Source: JAMHWF01 sp964371405 (GTDB lineage Bacteria; Pseudomonadota; Gammaproteobacteria; Burkholderiales; Burkholderiaceae_C). From it: 14,153 nt of DNA. The stretch spans positions 1 through 14,153 of the forward strand of contig CAYJLV010000063.1 in assembly GCA_964371405.1 (NCBI GenBank). The letters run 5' to 3'. A program made the position numbers and the translations under genes. Below the pieces are notes generated by a model. That model was not told where the DNA came from. It worked only from the letters and a program-made list of their open reading frames with translations, and ran no database searches. Shown one piece after another: positions 1 through 6,979 of the stretch; the first letter of the stretch is position 1; every line of letters starts with the position of its first letter.

Positions 1-812
1 CCAAGAGCGAGCAGAGCGACCTGTCGTTCGCCGTCGACGGCCTGCACGGCGACGCGCCGCGCCTGGTGCTCGCGCCGACCGACATCGGCGACTGCCTCCA
101 GACCACCGAATGGGCAGTGCAGCTTGCCGAGGCGCTGCAGGCGCCGGCGATCGTGCTGTCGGACCAGTTCATGGGCCAATCGCGCGCCGTCATCGACCAC
201 CCGCAATACGAGTCGAAGCCGGCGCAACGCCTCATCGCCGAGGCCAATTCGCCGGACTACATGCGCTACAAGGACACGCCGTCGGGCATCTCGCCGATGG
301 CCGTGCCGGGCACGCCGGGCAACGTCTACACCGCCGACGGCCTCACGCACACCGAGCGCGGCATCCCGAGCAGCCAGGCCGGCGACCACAGGAAGCAGCT
401 CGACAAGCGCGAGCGCAAGCTCACACAGTACGACTACGGTTCGCGCTGGGCCGACGTCGAAGGCAGCGGCGAACTTGCCGTCATCACCTTCGGCTCGACC
501 ACCGGCGCGGTGCGCGAGGCGCTGGCGCGCGCCGCGGCGCGCGGCGTGCGGCTCAGGCTGGTCGCGCTGCGCCTGCTTGCGCCGCTGCAGGAGCGTGCGC
601 TCGAATCGGCGTTGGCCGGTGTGCGCCAGGTGCTCGTCGTCGAGCAGAACCACGGCGGCCAGTTGCTGCGCTACCTGCGCAGCCGTGTCGACCTGCCGGG
701 CCGCCCGTCGGGGCTGCACCAGCCGGGGCCGCTGCCGCTGCGCCCGGGCGAGCTGTGCGACGCCTTCATCGACTGGGCGGCGGCCCATCAGCCACAGGAG
801 GAGACCGCGTGA
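1..812 (+). CDS. korA: 2-oxoglutarate:ferredoxin oxidoreductase, alpha subunit (5'-truncated)
   Basis: This is the last 269 residues of a KorA-type alpha subunit; the reading frame is open from base 3, so the start lies outside the window. With KorB it oxidises 2-oxoglutarate and CoA to succinyl-CoA and CO2 in the cytoplasm while reducing ferredoxin. Visible family features are an SEQSDL segment near the left edge, the following APTDIGDC stretch, and a C-terminal transketolase-like domain containing VEQNHGGQLLRYLR. In Thauera-type anaerobes this enzyme regenerates reduced ferredoxin for benzoyl-CoA reductase (family knowledge), which fits the neighbouring phenylacetate genes. Its TGA overlaps the korB GTG by 4 nt, so the two are probably translationally coupled. 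A relative acting on another 2-oxoacid cannot be excluded from sequence alone; whether the gamma domain is fused at the missing N-terminus cannot be seen. Confidence 0.87.
   Translation, partial: KSEQSDLSFAVDGLHGDAPRLVLAPTDIGDCLQTTEWAVQLAEALQAPAIVLSDQFMGQSRAVIDHPQYESKPAQRLIAEANSPDYMRYKDTPSGISPMAVPGTPGNVYTADGLTHTERGIPSSQAGDHRKQLDKRERKLTQYDYGSRWADVEGSGELAVITFGSTTGAVREALARAAARGVRLRLVALRLLAPLQERALESALAGVRQVLVVEQNHGGQLLRYLRSRVDLPGRPSGLHQPGPLPLRPGELCDAFIDWAAAHQPQEETA
796..801 (+). promoter_or_regulatory. Shine-Dalgarno AGGAGG for korB
   Basis: A perfect AGGAGG sits inside the 3' end of korA, seven bases before GTG 809. It decides the korB start in favour of GTG 809 over the in-frame ATG at 818, and explains how korB is translated despite overlapping korA. 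Confidence 0.75.
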
Positions 813-1642
813 ACGACATGACCCTGCCGGCCGAGTTGAGCGCGGCCGACTACAAGTCCGACTACAAGCCGATCTGGTGCCCGGGCTGCGGCGACTACAC
901 CGTGCTCGGTGCGATCACCAAGGCGATGGCGATGCTGCAGCGCCCGCCGCACGAGATGGCGGTCGTCTCGGGCATCGGCTGCTCGTCGCGGATCCCGGCC
1001 TACACGACGTGCTACGGATTCCACGGGGTGCACGGCCGCGCGCTCGCCGCGGGCACCGGCCTGAAGGTGGCGCGCCCCGACCTGACGGTCATCGTCACCG
1101 GCGGCGACGGCGACGGCTACTCGATCGGCGGCAACCACTTCATGCATGCCTGCCGGCGCAACGTCGACATGACCTACATCGTGATGGACAACCACGTCTA
1201 TGGCATGACGAAGGGGCAGGCCTCGCCGACCACCGAGCCCGACTGGGACAACAAGCTCTCGCCCGGTGGCACCGGCGTGCGCTCCTTCCACCCGCTGGTG
1301 ATCGCGCTGGCGTCGGGCGCCAACTTCGTGGCGCGCGCCTTTTCGGGCGACCCCAACGGCACGGCCGACGTCATCGCGCAGGCGGTGCGCCACCCGGGCT
1401 TCTCGTTCGTCGAGGTTCTGAGCCCCTGCGTCACCTTCCGCCCCGAGCAGCGCGAGTGGAAGAACCTGGTGCACAAGGCGGAGGTCGGTGCCACCGACGA
1501 CCCGGCCAAGGCCGCGCGCCGGATCATGACCGACGACGGCTTCAACCTCGGCGTGCTCTACGCCGGCTCACGGCCGCCCTATGCCCGGGCGCGCGACGCC
1601 AGCGCGAGCCTGGCCGACCTCGAAGCGGAGTTCGCACTGTGA
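809..1642 (+). CDS. korB: 2-oxoglutarate:ferredoxin oxidoreductase, beta subunit
   Basis: This 277-residue protein is the thiamine-diphosphate and [4Fe-4S] subunit of the KorAB enzyme. Residues 24-29 are CPGCGD, and cysteines 24, 27, 58 and 207 are the four candidate cluster ligands of the OFOR beta family. The GDGDGYSIGGNH motif at about 99-110 is the ThDP/Mg2+ site. The length is normal for KorB. Start GTG 809 is chosen because it overlaps the korA stop and is preceded by AGGAGG; ATG 818 is the alternative. The stop overlaps the GTG of the ferritin-like gene by 4 nt, giving a three-gene unit. Assignment to 2-oxoglutarate rather than pyruvate rests on pairing with a KorA-type partner and on overall similarity as I recall it. 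Confidence 0.9.
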   Translation: MNDMTLPAELSAADYKSDYKPIWCPGCGDYTVLGAITKAMAMLQRPPHEMAVVSGIGCSSRIPAYTTCYGFHGVHGRALAAGTGLKVARPDLTVIVTGGDGDGYSIGGNHFMHACRRNVDMTYIVMDNHVYGMTKGQASPTTEPDWDNKLSPGGTGVRSFHPLVIALASGANFVARAFSGDPNGTADVIAQAVRHPGFSFVEVLSPCVTFRPEQREWKNLVHKAEVGATDDPAKAARRIMTDDGFNLGVLYAGSRPPYARARDASASLADLEAEFAL

Positions 1643-2175
1643 GCAAGACCATCCCCCCGCTGCACAGCGTGCCGCAAACCACCGAAGAGCTGATGTCGCA
1701 GGCCCTCTCGATGGAGCGCGAGGCTGTCGCCCGCTACAACGAGCTGGCCGACATCATGGAAGTGCACAACAACCGCGAGGTTGCCGACCTGTTTCGCAAG
1801 ATGGCGCACGTCGAGGGCCATCACGTGACGCAGATCCTCGCCGAGATGGGCTGGGCCGAGGACACCGTCGCCCCGCGCCAGCCCGGCGTCTGGGTCTCGG
1901 CCGACGCTCCCGAGAGCGTGCCGCTCGACGAGATGCACTATCTGATGCACCCGTGGCACGCGCTGCAGCTCGCGCTCGCCGCCGAGCAGCGTGCCGAGGC
2001 CTTCTTTGAGGCGATGGCGCAGGCGGCGACGAACGACGCCGTGCGCGAGGCCGCGACCGAGATGCGCGACGAGGAAGCCGAGCACGTCGCGCTGATCGAA
2101 TCGTGGATCGCGCGTGTGCCCAAGCCCGACCCCGAGTGGGCGGTCGACCCGGACCCGCCGCGCTACATGGATTGA
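1639..2175 (+). CDS. Ferritin-like diiron protein, rubrerythrin-type without rubredoxin domain
   Basis: The 178-residue protein begins at GTG 1639, overlapping the korB stop. It is predicted to be a four-helix bundle with a diiron site. Candidate ligands are E28, E59 and H62 (an ExxH), E116 or E120, and E146 and H149 (a second ExxH). There is no cysteine-rich rubredoxin tail, so it is not a classical rubrerythrin; it resembles the ferritin-like/DUF2202-type group. Such proteins often reduce peroxide or O2, or store iron, in anaerobes. Tight coupling to KorAB suggests, by inference, protection or iron supply for oxygen-sensitive Fe-S oxidoreductases. The tail after about residue 155 is proline and aspartate rich and probably unstructured. 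The exact reaction cannot be read from the sequence. Confidence 0.82.
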   Translation: MSKTIPPLHSVPQTTEELMSQALSMEREAVARYNELADIMEVHNNREVADLFRKMAHVEGHHVTQILAEMGWAEDTVAPRQPGVWVSADAPESVPLDEMHYLMHPWHALQLALAAEQRAEAFFEAMAQAATNDAVREAATEMRDEEAEHVALIESWIARVPKPDPEWAVDPDPPRYMD

Positions 2176-2199
2176 GATGAGGCGATGTTCCGGCCCCTT

Positions 2200-2283
2200 C
2201 GCCCGCTTGCGGGAGAAGGCGGGGGATGAGGGTGCGGTGCGCCCTGGCCCTCACCCCAACGCTCTCCCGCAGGCGGGAGAGGC
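2200..2283 (+). repeat. REP-like intergenic inverted repeat
   Basis: Two short palindromes face each other. At 2202-2213 CCCGC-TT-GCGGG; at 2262-2281 CTCTCCCGC-AG-GCGGGAGAG, a perfect 9-bp stem. The flanks are also complementary (GATGAGGG near 2225-2232 against CCCTCACCCC at 2248-2257), so the whole block can fold back on itself. It fills most of the 140-bp gap between the ferritin-like gene and padE. The style matches dispersed REP/BIME-type elements common in proteobacteria. No T-run follows, so it is not a classical intrinsic terminator, but it may attenuate read-through or stabilise the upstream mRNA. Confidence 0.65.
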
Positions 2284-2315
2284 AGTGATGGCGCATCGTT
2301 GACGGGCTCGACGCC

Positions 2316-2879
2316 ATGTTGCAGATCATCATCCAGGGCCGCGGCGGGCAGGGCGCACAGACGGCCGGCAACCTGCTCGCAGCGGCATTCTTCGCCGCCG
2401 GCCGGCAGGTGCAGTGCTTCGCCAGCTACGGCGGCGCGCGGCGCGGCACGCCGGTCAGTTCGTTCCTGCGCGTCGATGATCGGCCGGTGCGCGTGCGCTG
2501 CGACATCGAGCGCGCCGACGCCATCCTGTGCTTCGACGCCAGCCTGCTCGGCGGTGCGCTGCTCGCCACGGCCGACGAGCGCACGCTGATCGTCGTCAAC
2601 TCGGCGCTCTCCGAGGGGGACTTCGCGCGCACGCTGCCGGGGCGGCGCGTGCTTCCGGTCGACGCGCTCGCGATCGCGCGCCGGCATGGCCTCGGGCGCA
2701 TCGTCAACTCGGCGCTCGTCGGCGCCTTCGCGCGCGCCCTCGGCGCGCCGGCGCTGCCGGTGCTCGAGGCGACACTGGCCGAGCGCTCGCCCAAGCAGCG
2801 CGAGGCCAACCTTGCGGCCTGCACCGACGGCTGGCAAGGCATCGACGCTCGATTGGCGCCGGGGGAGGCAGTGCAATGA
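2316..2879 (+). CDS. padE: Phenylglyoxylate:NAD+ oxidoreductase, gamma subunit (PadE-like)
   Basis: A 187-residue protein of the pyruvate/ketoisovalerate oxidoreductase gamma family. It opens with GRGGQGAQ (residues 8-15), followed by a segment with ASYGGARRGTPVSSF that is typical of the domain contacting CoA. It is the small subunit of the 2-oxoacid oxidoreductase completed by the next three genes. In Azoarcus evansii the enzyme oxidises phenylglyoxylate with CoA and NAD+ to benzoyl-CoA, CO2 and NADH (family knowledge). Substrate assignment here rests on the flavin subunit and on padBC in the same window. ATG 2316 has only a weak Shine-Dalgarno. Its TGA overlaps the next ATG (ATGA). A pyruvate- or indolepyruvate-type enzyme is the main alternative. 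Confidence 0.78.
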   Translation: MLQIIIQGRGGQGAQTAGNLLAAAFFAAGRQVQCFASYGGARRGTPVSSFLRVDDRPVRVRCDIERADAILCFDASLLGGALLATADERTLIVVNSALSEGDFARTLPGRRVLPVDALAIARRHGLGRIVNSALVGAFARALGAPALPVLEATLAERSPKQREANLAACTDGWQGIDARLAPGEAVQ

Positions 2880-4534
2880 GTGCCGTTGCACAGACACCAG
2901 TTCAGCCGACCTGGACCACGGGCTCGACCGAGGTCTTCAAGACGGGCACGTGGCGCGCCGCGCTGCCGCGCCACATCCACGCGCCATCGCCGTGCCACCA
3001 GGCATGCCCCGTCAACGGCGACATCGCCGAATGGATCGGCCTGGCGCGCGCCGGCGAGTTGCGCGCCGCGTTCGACGTGCTGACGCGGCACAACCCCTTC
3101 CCGGCGATCGCCGGGCGCATCTGCCACCACCCCTGCGAGAGTGCGTGCAACCGCGCCGGCCATGACGCCGCGGTGTCGATCTGCCGCCTCGAGCGCCACG
3201 TCGGCGACACGGCGCTGGCGCAGCGCTGGCGCCACGCGCCGCCGGCCGTCGAGCGCGCTGGCCACGTCGCCGTCGTCGGTGCCGGGCCGGCCGGGCTGTC
3301 GGCGGCGTTCCAGCTGCGCCGCCGCGGCTGGCGCGTCACGCTCTACGAGGCGAACGCCGAGGCCGGCGGCCTGATGCGCTACGGCATCCCGGCCTACCGG
3401 CTGGCGCGCGACGTGCTCGACGCCGAGATCGAGCGCATCGTCGCGCTGGGCGTCGAGTTGCGCTGCAATGTGCGGCTCGCGACGCCCGACGACTTCGCGC
3501 GGCTGCGCGCGGCTCACGACGCCGTGTTTGTCGCCGTCGGCGCGGCGCGCCCGCGCCGCCTCTCGCAGCTCGACTACGGTGCGGGCTGGGTGCTCGACGG
3601 CGCCGCCTATCTCGGTGCCGTCAACGCCGGGCTGCGGCCCGCACTGGGGCACAGCGTCGTCGTCGTCGGCGGCGGCAGCGCCGCGCTCGATGCGGCGCGC
3701 AGCGCGCGCCGCGCCGGTCATCGGGTGACGATCCTCGCGCTCGAGACGCGCGAGCAGATGCCGGCGCAGCGCGAGGAGATCGACGAAGCGCTCGACGAAG
3801 GTATCGCGCTCTACGACGCCGCGATGCTGCAGTCCGCCGCGAAAGGCGCCGACGGCGTGCGCCTGTCCTGCGTGCGCGTGCGCCGCGAGCGCGCGCCGGC
3901 AGGCGGCTGGCACTTTGCCGCGCAGGACGGCGGCGAGTTCGCCTTCGACGCCGACGCGATCATCACGTCGATCGGCCAGGACCCGGATCTCGGCGCGTTC
4001 GCCGGCGCGCTGCCGCAGCACGCCGGCCTGCTCGCCGTCGACGCGGCGCAGGCCACCGGTGCGTGTGGCGTTTGGGCCGGCGGCGATGCGGCGAGCCTGT
4101 CGCGCTTCGTGACCGAGGCGGTCGGCATGGGCAAGCGCGCCGCGCTCGCCATCCACCGCAGCCTGCTCGGCGACGACGCAGACGCTGCCGCCGGCGACGC
4201 CGAACCCGTCGTGCCGCTGACGGCGATCGCGACCTGGTACCACGTCGATACGCCGCGCGCCGCGTCGCGCACGCTGGCACCCGACGAGCGCATGTCGGGC
4301 GTCGAAGTGCAGTTTGGGCTCGACGTGGCGCAGGCGCTGGCCGAGGCCGAGCGCTGCTTCTCGTGCGGCACGTGCATCGCCTGCGACAACTGCGTCGTCG
4401 TCTGCCCCGACCTCGCCGTGCGGCGCGTGCCCGCGGGCGGCTACGAAGTGCTCGGCGACTACTGCAAGGGCTGCGGCCTGTGCGTGCGCGAGTGCCCGAC
4501 CGGCTCGATGAAGATGCTGGAGGAAATCAGATGA
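2876..4534 (+). CDS. padH: Phenylglyoxylate:NAD+ oxidoreductase, flavin subunit fused to a ferredoxin-like domain (PadH-PadF fusion)
   Basis: This 552-residue protein joins two modules. The N-terminal part is GltD-like: cysteines 40, 44, 83, 87 and 91 for Fe-S binding, an FAD Rossmann motif GAGPAG at 135-140, an AGGLMRYGIP stretch typical of GltD-type flavoproteins, and a second dinucleotide motif GGGSAA at 265-270 for NAD(P). The C-terminal 60 residues carry two ferredoxin-like clusters: cysteines 494, 497, 500, 503, 506 and 510, then 530, 533, 536 and 540. It would move electrons from the ThDP subunit through the clusters and FAD to NAD+. In A. evansii the flavin (PadH) and ferredoxin (PadF) subunits are separate proteins, so this looks like a natural fusion. 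Start ATG 2876 overlaps the padE stop; an upstream extension of the frame is only a shadow of padE. The stop overlaps padG (ATGA). Confidence 0.8.
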   Translation: MSAVAQTPVQPTWTTGSTEVFKTGTWRAALPRHIHAPSPCHQACPVNGDIAEWIGLARAGELRAAFDVLTRHNPFPAIAGRICHHPCESACNRAGHDAAVSICRLERHVGDTALAQRWRHAPPAVERAGHVAVVGAGPAGLSAAFQLRRRGWRVTLYEANAEAGGLMRYGIPAYRLARDVLDAEIERIVALGVELRCNVRLATPDDFARLRAAHDAVFVAVGAARPRRLSQLDYGAGWVLDGAAYLGAVNAGLRPALGHSVVVVGGGSAALDAARSARRAGHRVTILALETREQMPAQREEIDEALDEGIALYDAAMLQSAAKGADGVRLSCVRVRRERAPAGGWHFAAQDGGEFAFDADAIITSIGQDPDLGAFAGALPQHAGLLAVDAAQATGACGVWAGGDAASLSRFVTEAVGMGKRAALAIHRSLLGDDADAAAGDAEPVVPLTAIATWYHVDTPRAASRTLAPDERMSGVEVQFGLDVAQALAEAERCFSCGTCIACDNCVVVCPDLAVRRVPAGGYEVLGDYCKGCGLCVRECPTGSMKMLEEIR

Positions 4535-5691
4535 ACCCGCGCGACGCAGCTCCAGTGCTGCTGACGGGCAACCACGCCGTCGCTTGGGCCGCACGCCTGG
4601 CGCGGCCGCAAGTCGTGCCGGTCTATCCGATCACGCCGCAGACGCCGGTGCTGGAGCTGCTGACCGACTTCCAGGCAGACGGCGAGTTCGACGCCGAGAT
4701 CATCACCGTCGAGTCCGAGCATTCCGTGATGTCGGCGTGCATTCCGGCCTCGCTCGCCGGCACGCGGGTGTTCACCGCGACGGCGTCGCAGGGCCTGCTG
4801 CTGATGCACGAGCTGCTGCACTACGCCGTCGGCGCGCGCGCGCCGATCGTGATGGCCAACGTCAACCGCACGGTGGCGTCGCCGTGGGCGTTCTGGCCCG
4901 ACCAGAGCGACAGCCTGTCGCAGCGCGACACCGGCTGGATCCAGTACTACGTCGAGAGCGCGCAGGAGGCGCTCGACACCGTGCTGCAGGCCTACCGCGT
5001 GGCCGAGCAGGCGCTGCTGCCCGCGCTCGTCAATCTCGACGCGTTCTACGTTTCGCACGCCCTCGAGCCGGTGAGCATCCCGGCGCAGGCCCTGGTCGAC
5101 GCCTGGCTGCCGCCGTTCGATCCGCCGCAGCGCATCGACACGGCGCAGCCGTCGGGCTGGGGCAACGTCGTCAGCCAGGACATGTACTGCCGGCACCGCA
5201 AGGCGATCGAGGAGGCGATGGCGCGCGTGCCGCAACTCGCCGCCGACGCCGACCGCGAATGGGCCGAGCGCAGCGGCCGCGCCTGGGGCGTCGTCGAGCG
5301 CTATCGCTGCGACGGCGCGGCGACTGTCGTCGTCACGATGGGCAGCATGTGCGGCACGGCGCGCGACGCGGTCGACGCGCTGCGCGACGCCGGGGCGGCG
5401 GTCGGCCTGGTCAAGCTGCGCCTGTTCCGCCCGCTCCCGGCCGCCGCGCTGCGCGAGGCGCTGGCGGGGGTGCGCGACGTCGTCGTGCTCGACCGCAACC
5501 ACTCGCCGGGCGTCGGCGGCGTGCTGCACCAGGAGCTGCGCGCCGCGCTGTACGGCGTGGCCGGCGCGCCGCGCATCCACGGGCTGCTCGCCGGCGTCGG
5601 CGGCGTCAATGTGCCGGTGGATCGCATCGTCGCCTTCGTGCGCGACGCCGAGGGCGCGGCGCCGCGCGCCGAATCGCAATGGGTGCGCTGA
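4531..5691 (+). CDS. padG: Phenylglyoxylate:NAD+ oxidoreductase, alpha subunit (PadG-like)
   Basis: The 386-residue protein has the OFOR alpha-subunit layout: the pyrimidine-binding domain with YPITPQTP at 32-39 and a TASQG motif at 84-88, then a transketolase C-terminal-like domain holding LDRNHSPGVGGVLHQELR. The segment around VASPWAFWPDQSDSLSQRDTGW is the part I most associate with phenylglyoxylate and pyruvate-type alpha subunits. Together with the beta subunit it forms the ThDP active site. It overlaps the flavin subunit upstream (ATGA) and padI downstream (TGATG), so the four subunits should be made in stoichiometric amounts. The specific substrate is inferred from the surrounding pad genes, not from an identifiable specificity residue. 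Confidence 0.8.
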   Translation: MNPRDAAPVLLTGNHAVAWAARLARPQVVPVYPITPQTPVLELLTDFQADGEFDAEIITVESEHSVMSACIPASLAGTRVFTATASQGLLLMHELLHYAVGARAPIVMANVNRTVASPWAFWPDQSDSLSQRDTGWIQYYVESAQEALDTVLQAYRVAEQALLPALVNLDAFYVSHALEPVSIPAQALVDAWLPPFDPPQRIDTAQPSGWGNVVSQDMYCRHRKAIEEAMARVPQLAADADREWAERSGRAWGVVERYRCDGAATVVVTMGSMCGTARDAVDALRDAGAAVGLVKLRLFRPLPAAALREALAGVRDVVVLDRNHSPGVGGVLHQELRAALYGVAGAPRIHGLLAGVGGVNVPVDRIVAFVRDAEGAAPRAESQWVR

Positions 5692-6575
5692 TGAACCTCA
5701 CGACCTCGACGAGCGCCGCCGACCCTGCGGCGTCGCTGCTGTGCTCGGGCCATGCCGCGTGCCCGGGTTGCATCGACGCGCTGTCGGCGCGCTACGTGCT
5801 CGACGCGCTCGGCCCCGACACGGTGGCCGTGATCCCGCCGTCGTGCATGGCGATCATCGCCGGCCCGCAGCCCTACAGCTCGCTGAAGATCCCGGTCTAC
5901 CAGCCGACGCTCGAGTCGAGCGCCGCCGCCGCCACCGGCGTGCGCCGCGCGCTCGACGCGCAGGGCAAGCGCGAGACGCAGGTCGTCGTGCTCGCCGGCG
6001 ACGGCGGCACCGCCGACATCGGCTTCCAGTGCCTGTCGTCGGCCGCCGAGCGCGACGAGAACATCCTCTACGTCTGCCTCGACAACGAGGGCTACATGAA
6101 CACCGGCGCGCAGAAGTCGTCGTCGACGCCGCAGTACGCGCGCACCGGCTCGACGCCGGCCGGCAAGCTCTCGCGCAAGAAGGACCTCACCGGCATCATG
6201 GCCGCGCACGGCGTGCCTTACGCCGCAACGGCGAGCGCCGGCCACCTCGCCGACCTGCGGCGCAAGCTCGCCAAGGCGCGCGCGATGCGCGGCTTTCGCA
6301 TGCTCACGCTGCTGATCCCCTGCCTCGACGGCTGGGGCCTGGCCGACGACGCCGGCCTCACCGCCGCGCGGCTCGCCGTCGAGACCGGCGCGTTCCCGCT
6401 CTACGAAGTCGAGGACGGCAGGCGCTGGACGCTCAACTCGAAGAAGACGCGCCCGATCGGCGATTACCTCGCCATCCAGCGCCGCTACCGCGGCCTCGAA
6501 GCCGAACGCGTCGCCGCACTGCAGGCCGGCGCCGACGAGGCCTGGGCGCGGCTGGAGCGGCTCGCCGCGGCGTGA
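5691..6575 (+). CDS. padI: Phenylglyoxylate:NAD+ oxidoreductase, beta subunit (PadI-like)
   Basis: The 294-residue beta subunit binds ThDP and one [4Fe-4S] cluster. Cysteines 24 and 27 (CPGC), 52 and 211 are the four expected ligands. GDGGT at 103-107, followed by an N-E-G-Y-M-N stretch, is the ThDP/Mg2+ motif of pyruvate:ferredoxin oxidoreductase beta subunits. The length agrees with the roughly 34-kDa beta subunit known from A. evansii. ATG 5691 shares one base with the padG stop (TGATG, termination-reinitiation type); an in-frame ATG at 5679 is an alternative start adding four residues. It ends the operon: 95 bp follow before the next gene, with a new promoter there. It is only distantly like KorB, so the two oxidoreductases in this window belong to different subfamilies. 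Confidence 0.8.
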   Translation: MNLTTSTSAADPAASLLCSGHAACPGCIDALSARYVLDALGPDTVAVIPPSCMAIIAGPQPYSSLKIPVYQPTLESSAAAATGVRRALDAQGKRETQVVVLAGDGGTADIGFQCLSSAAERDENILYVCLDNEGYMNTGAQKSSSTPQYARTGSTPAGKLSRKKDLTGIMAAHGVPYAATASAGHLADLRRKLAKARAMRGFRMLTLLIPCLDGWGLADDAGLTAARLAVETGAFPLYEVEDGRRWTLNSKKTRPIGDYLAIQRRYRGLEAERVAALQAGADEAWARLERLAAA

Positions 6576-6597
6576 CGGCTGCGGGCGGCCCATTTTC

Positions 6598-6639
6598 TTC
6601 ATCTGGGTCAAGGCGAGCCGCGCAGTGCGGCCGTAGCCT
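6598..6639 (+). promoter_or_regulatory. FNR/Anr-type box and -10-like hexamer before the DUF2249-ubiUVT operon
   Basis: TTCATCTGGGTCAA at 6598-6611 matches the FNR consensus TTGAT-N4-ATCAA at 8 of 10 fixed positions. Exactly 22 bases later comes TAGCCT at 6634-6639, which keeps the T, A and final T of a -10 hexamer. This is the geometry of a class II FNR-activated promoter (box centred at about -41.5), predicting transcription from about 6646 and a 25-base leader. A perfect GCCGC-GCAGT-GCGGC palindrome (6617-6631) lies between the two and could hold another operator. E. coli ubiUV is under FNR control, so the site is biologically sensible. Confidence 0.55.
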
Positions 6640-6670
6640 GCGGGCTCTTCACATCGAAGGCGACCCTGCC

Positions 6671-6979
6671 ATGAATGCTGCTGTCGAACTGATCAACGTG
6701 CCGACCGTGCCGCCGCCGCAGCGCCACGCGCTGATCTTCTCCACCTTCGACGCGCTGCCGACCGGCGCCGCGTTCGAGATCGTCAACGACCACGACCCGA
6801 TGCCGCTGTACTTCGCGTTCGAGCGCACGCGCGCCGGCCAGTTCGAGTGGCAGTACCTCGAGAACGGCCCGCAGCGCTGGCACGTGCGCATCGGGCGCCG
6901 CCAGGCGGGCCAGCCCACCGGCACGACCGGCGGCTGCGGCACGGCCAGCGGCGGCGGTTGTGGCTGCAGCGGCCGCTGA
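6671..6979 (+). CDS. DUF2249-family small protein with cysteine/glycine-rich tail
   Basis: The 102-residue protein begins at ATG 6671, with GAAGG about 11 bases upstream as a modest Shine-Dalgarno. Residues about 15-75 match the DUF2249 domain as I know it, including a LPTGAAFEIVNDHDPMPLYF-like core followed by a WHVRIGRR end. The last 18 residues are rich in Gly and Cys, with three cysteines in a GGCGTASGGGCGCSGR tail that could bind metal or an Fe-S cluster. DUF2249 proteins are common near denitrification and FNR-controlled genes, but their biochemical role is not established. The gene is first in the FNR-box operon and overlaps ubiU by 20 nt. A role linked to anaerobic quinone synthesis or Fe-S handling is inference only. 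Confidence 0.72.
   Translation: MNAAVELINVPTVPPPQRHALIFSTFDALPTGAAFEIVNDHDPMPLYFAFERTRAGQFEWQYLENGPQRWHVRIGRRQAGQPTGTTGGCGTASGGGCGCSGR

Noticed and set aside
124..1638. Upstream extension of the ferritin-like frame through korA and korB
   Set aside because: The extension is Arg-rich out-of-frame translation of korA and korB; the conserved protein starts at GTG 1639.
2262..2283. Intrinsic terminator after the ferritin-like gene
   Set aside because: The hairpin is strong but not followed by a T-run, and a second facing palindrome fits a REP-type repeat better.
2426..4594. 722-codon minus-strand frame opposite the flavin-subunit gene
   Set aside because: Same antisense artefact; the plus strand encodes recognisable FAD, NAD and Fe-S motifs in overlapping ATGA operon order.
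4531..6575. Indolepyruvate or pyruvate:ferredoxin oxidoreductase instead of phenylglyoxylate enzyme
   Set aside because: Not fully excluded, but indolepyruvate enzymes have a two-subunit iorAB layout, and the GltD-type NAD module plus padBC nearby favour the phenylglyoxylate enzyme.
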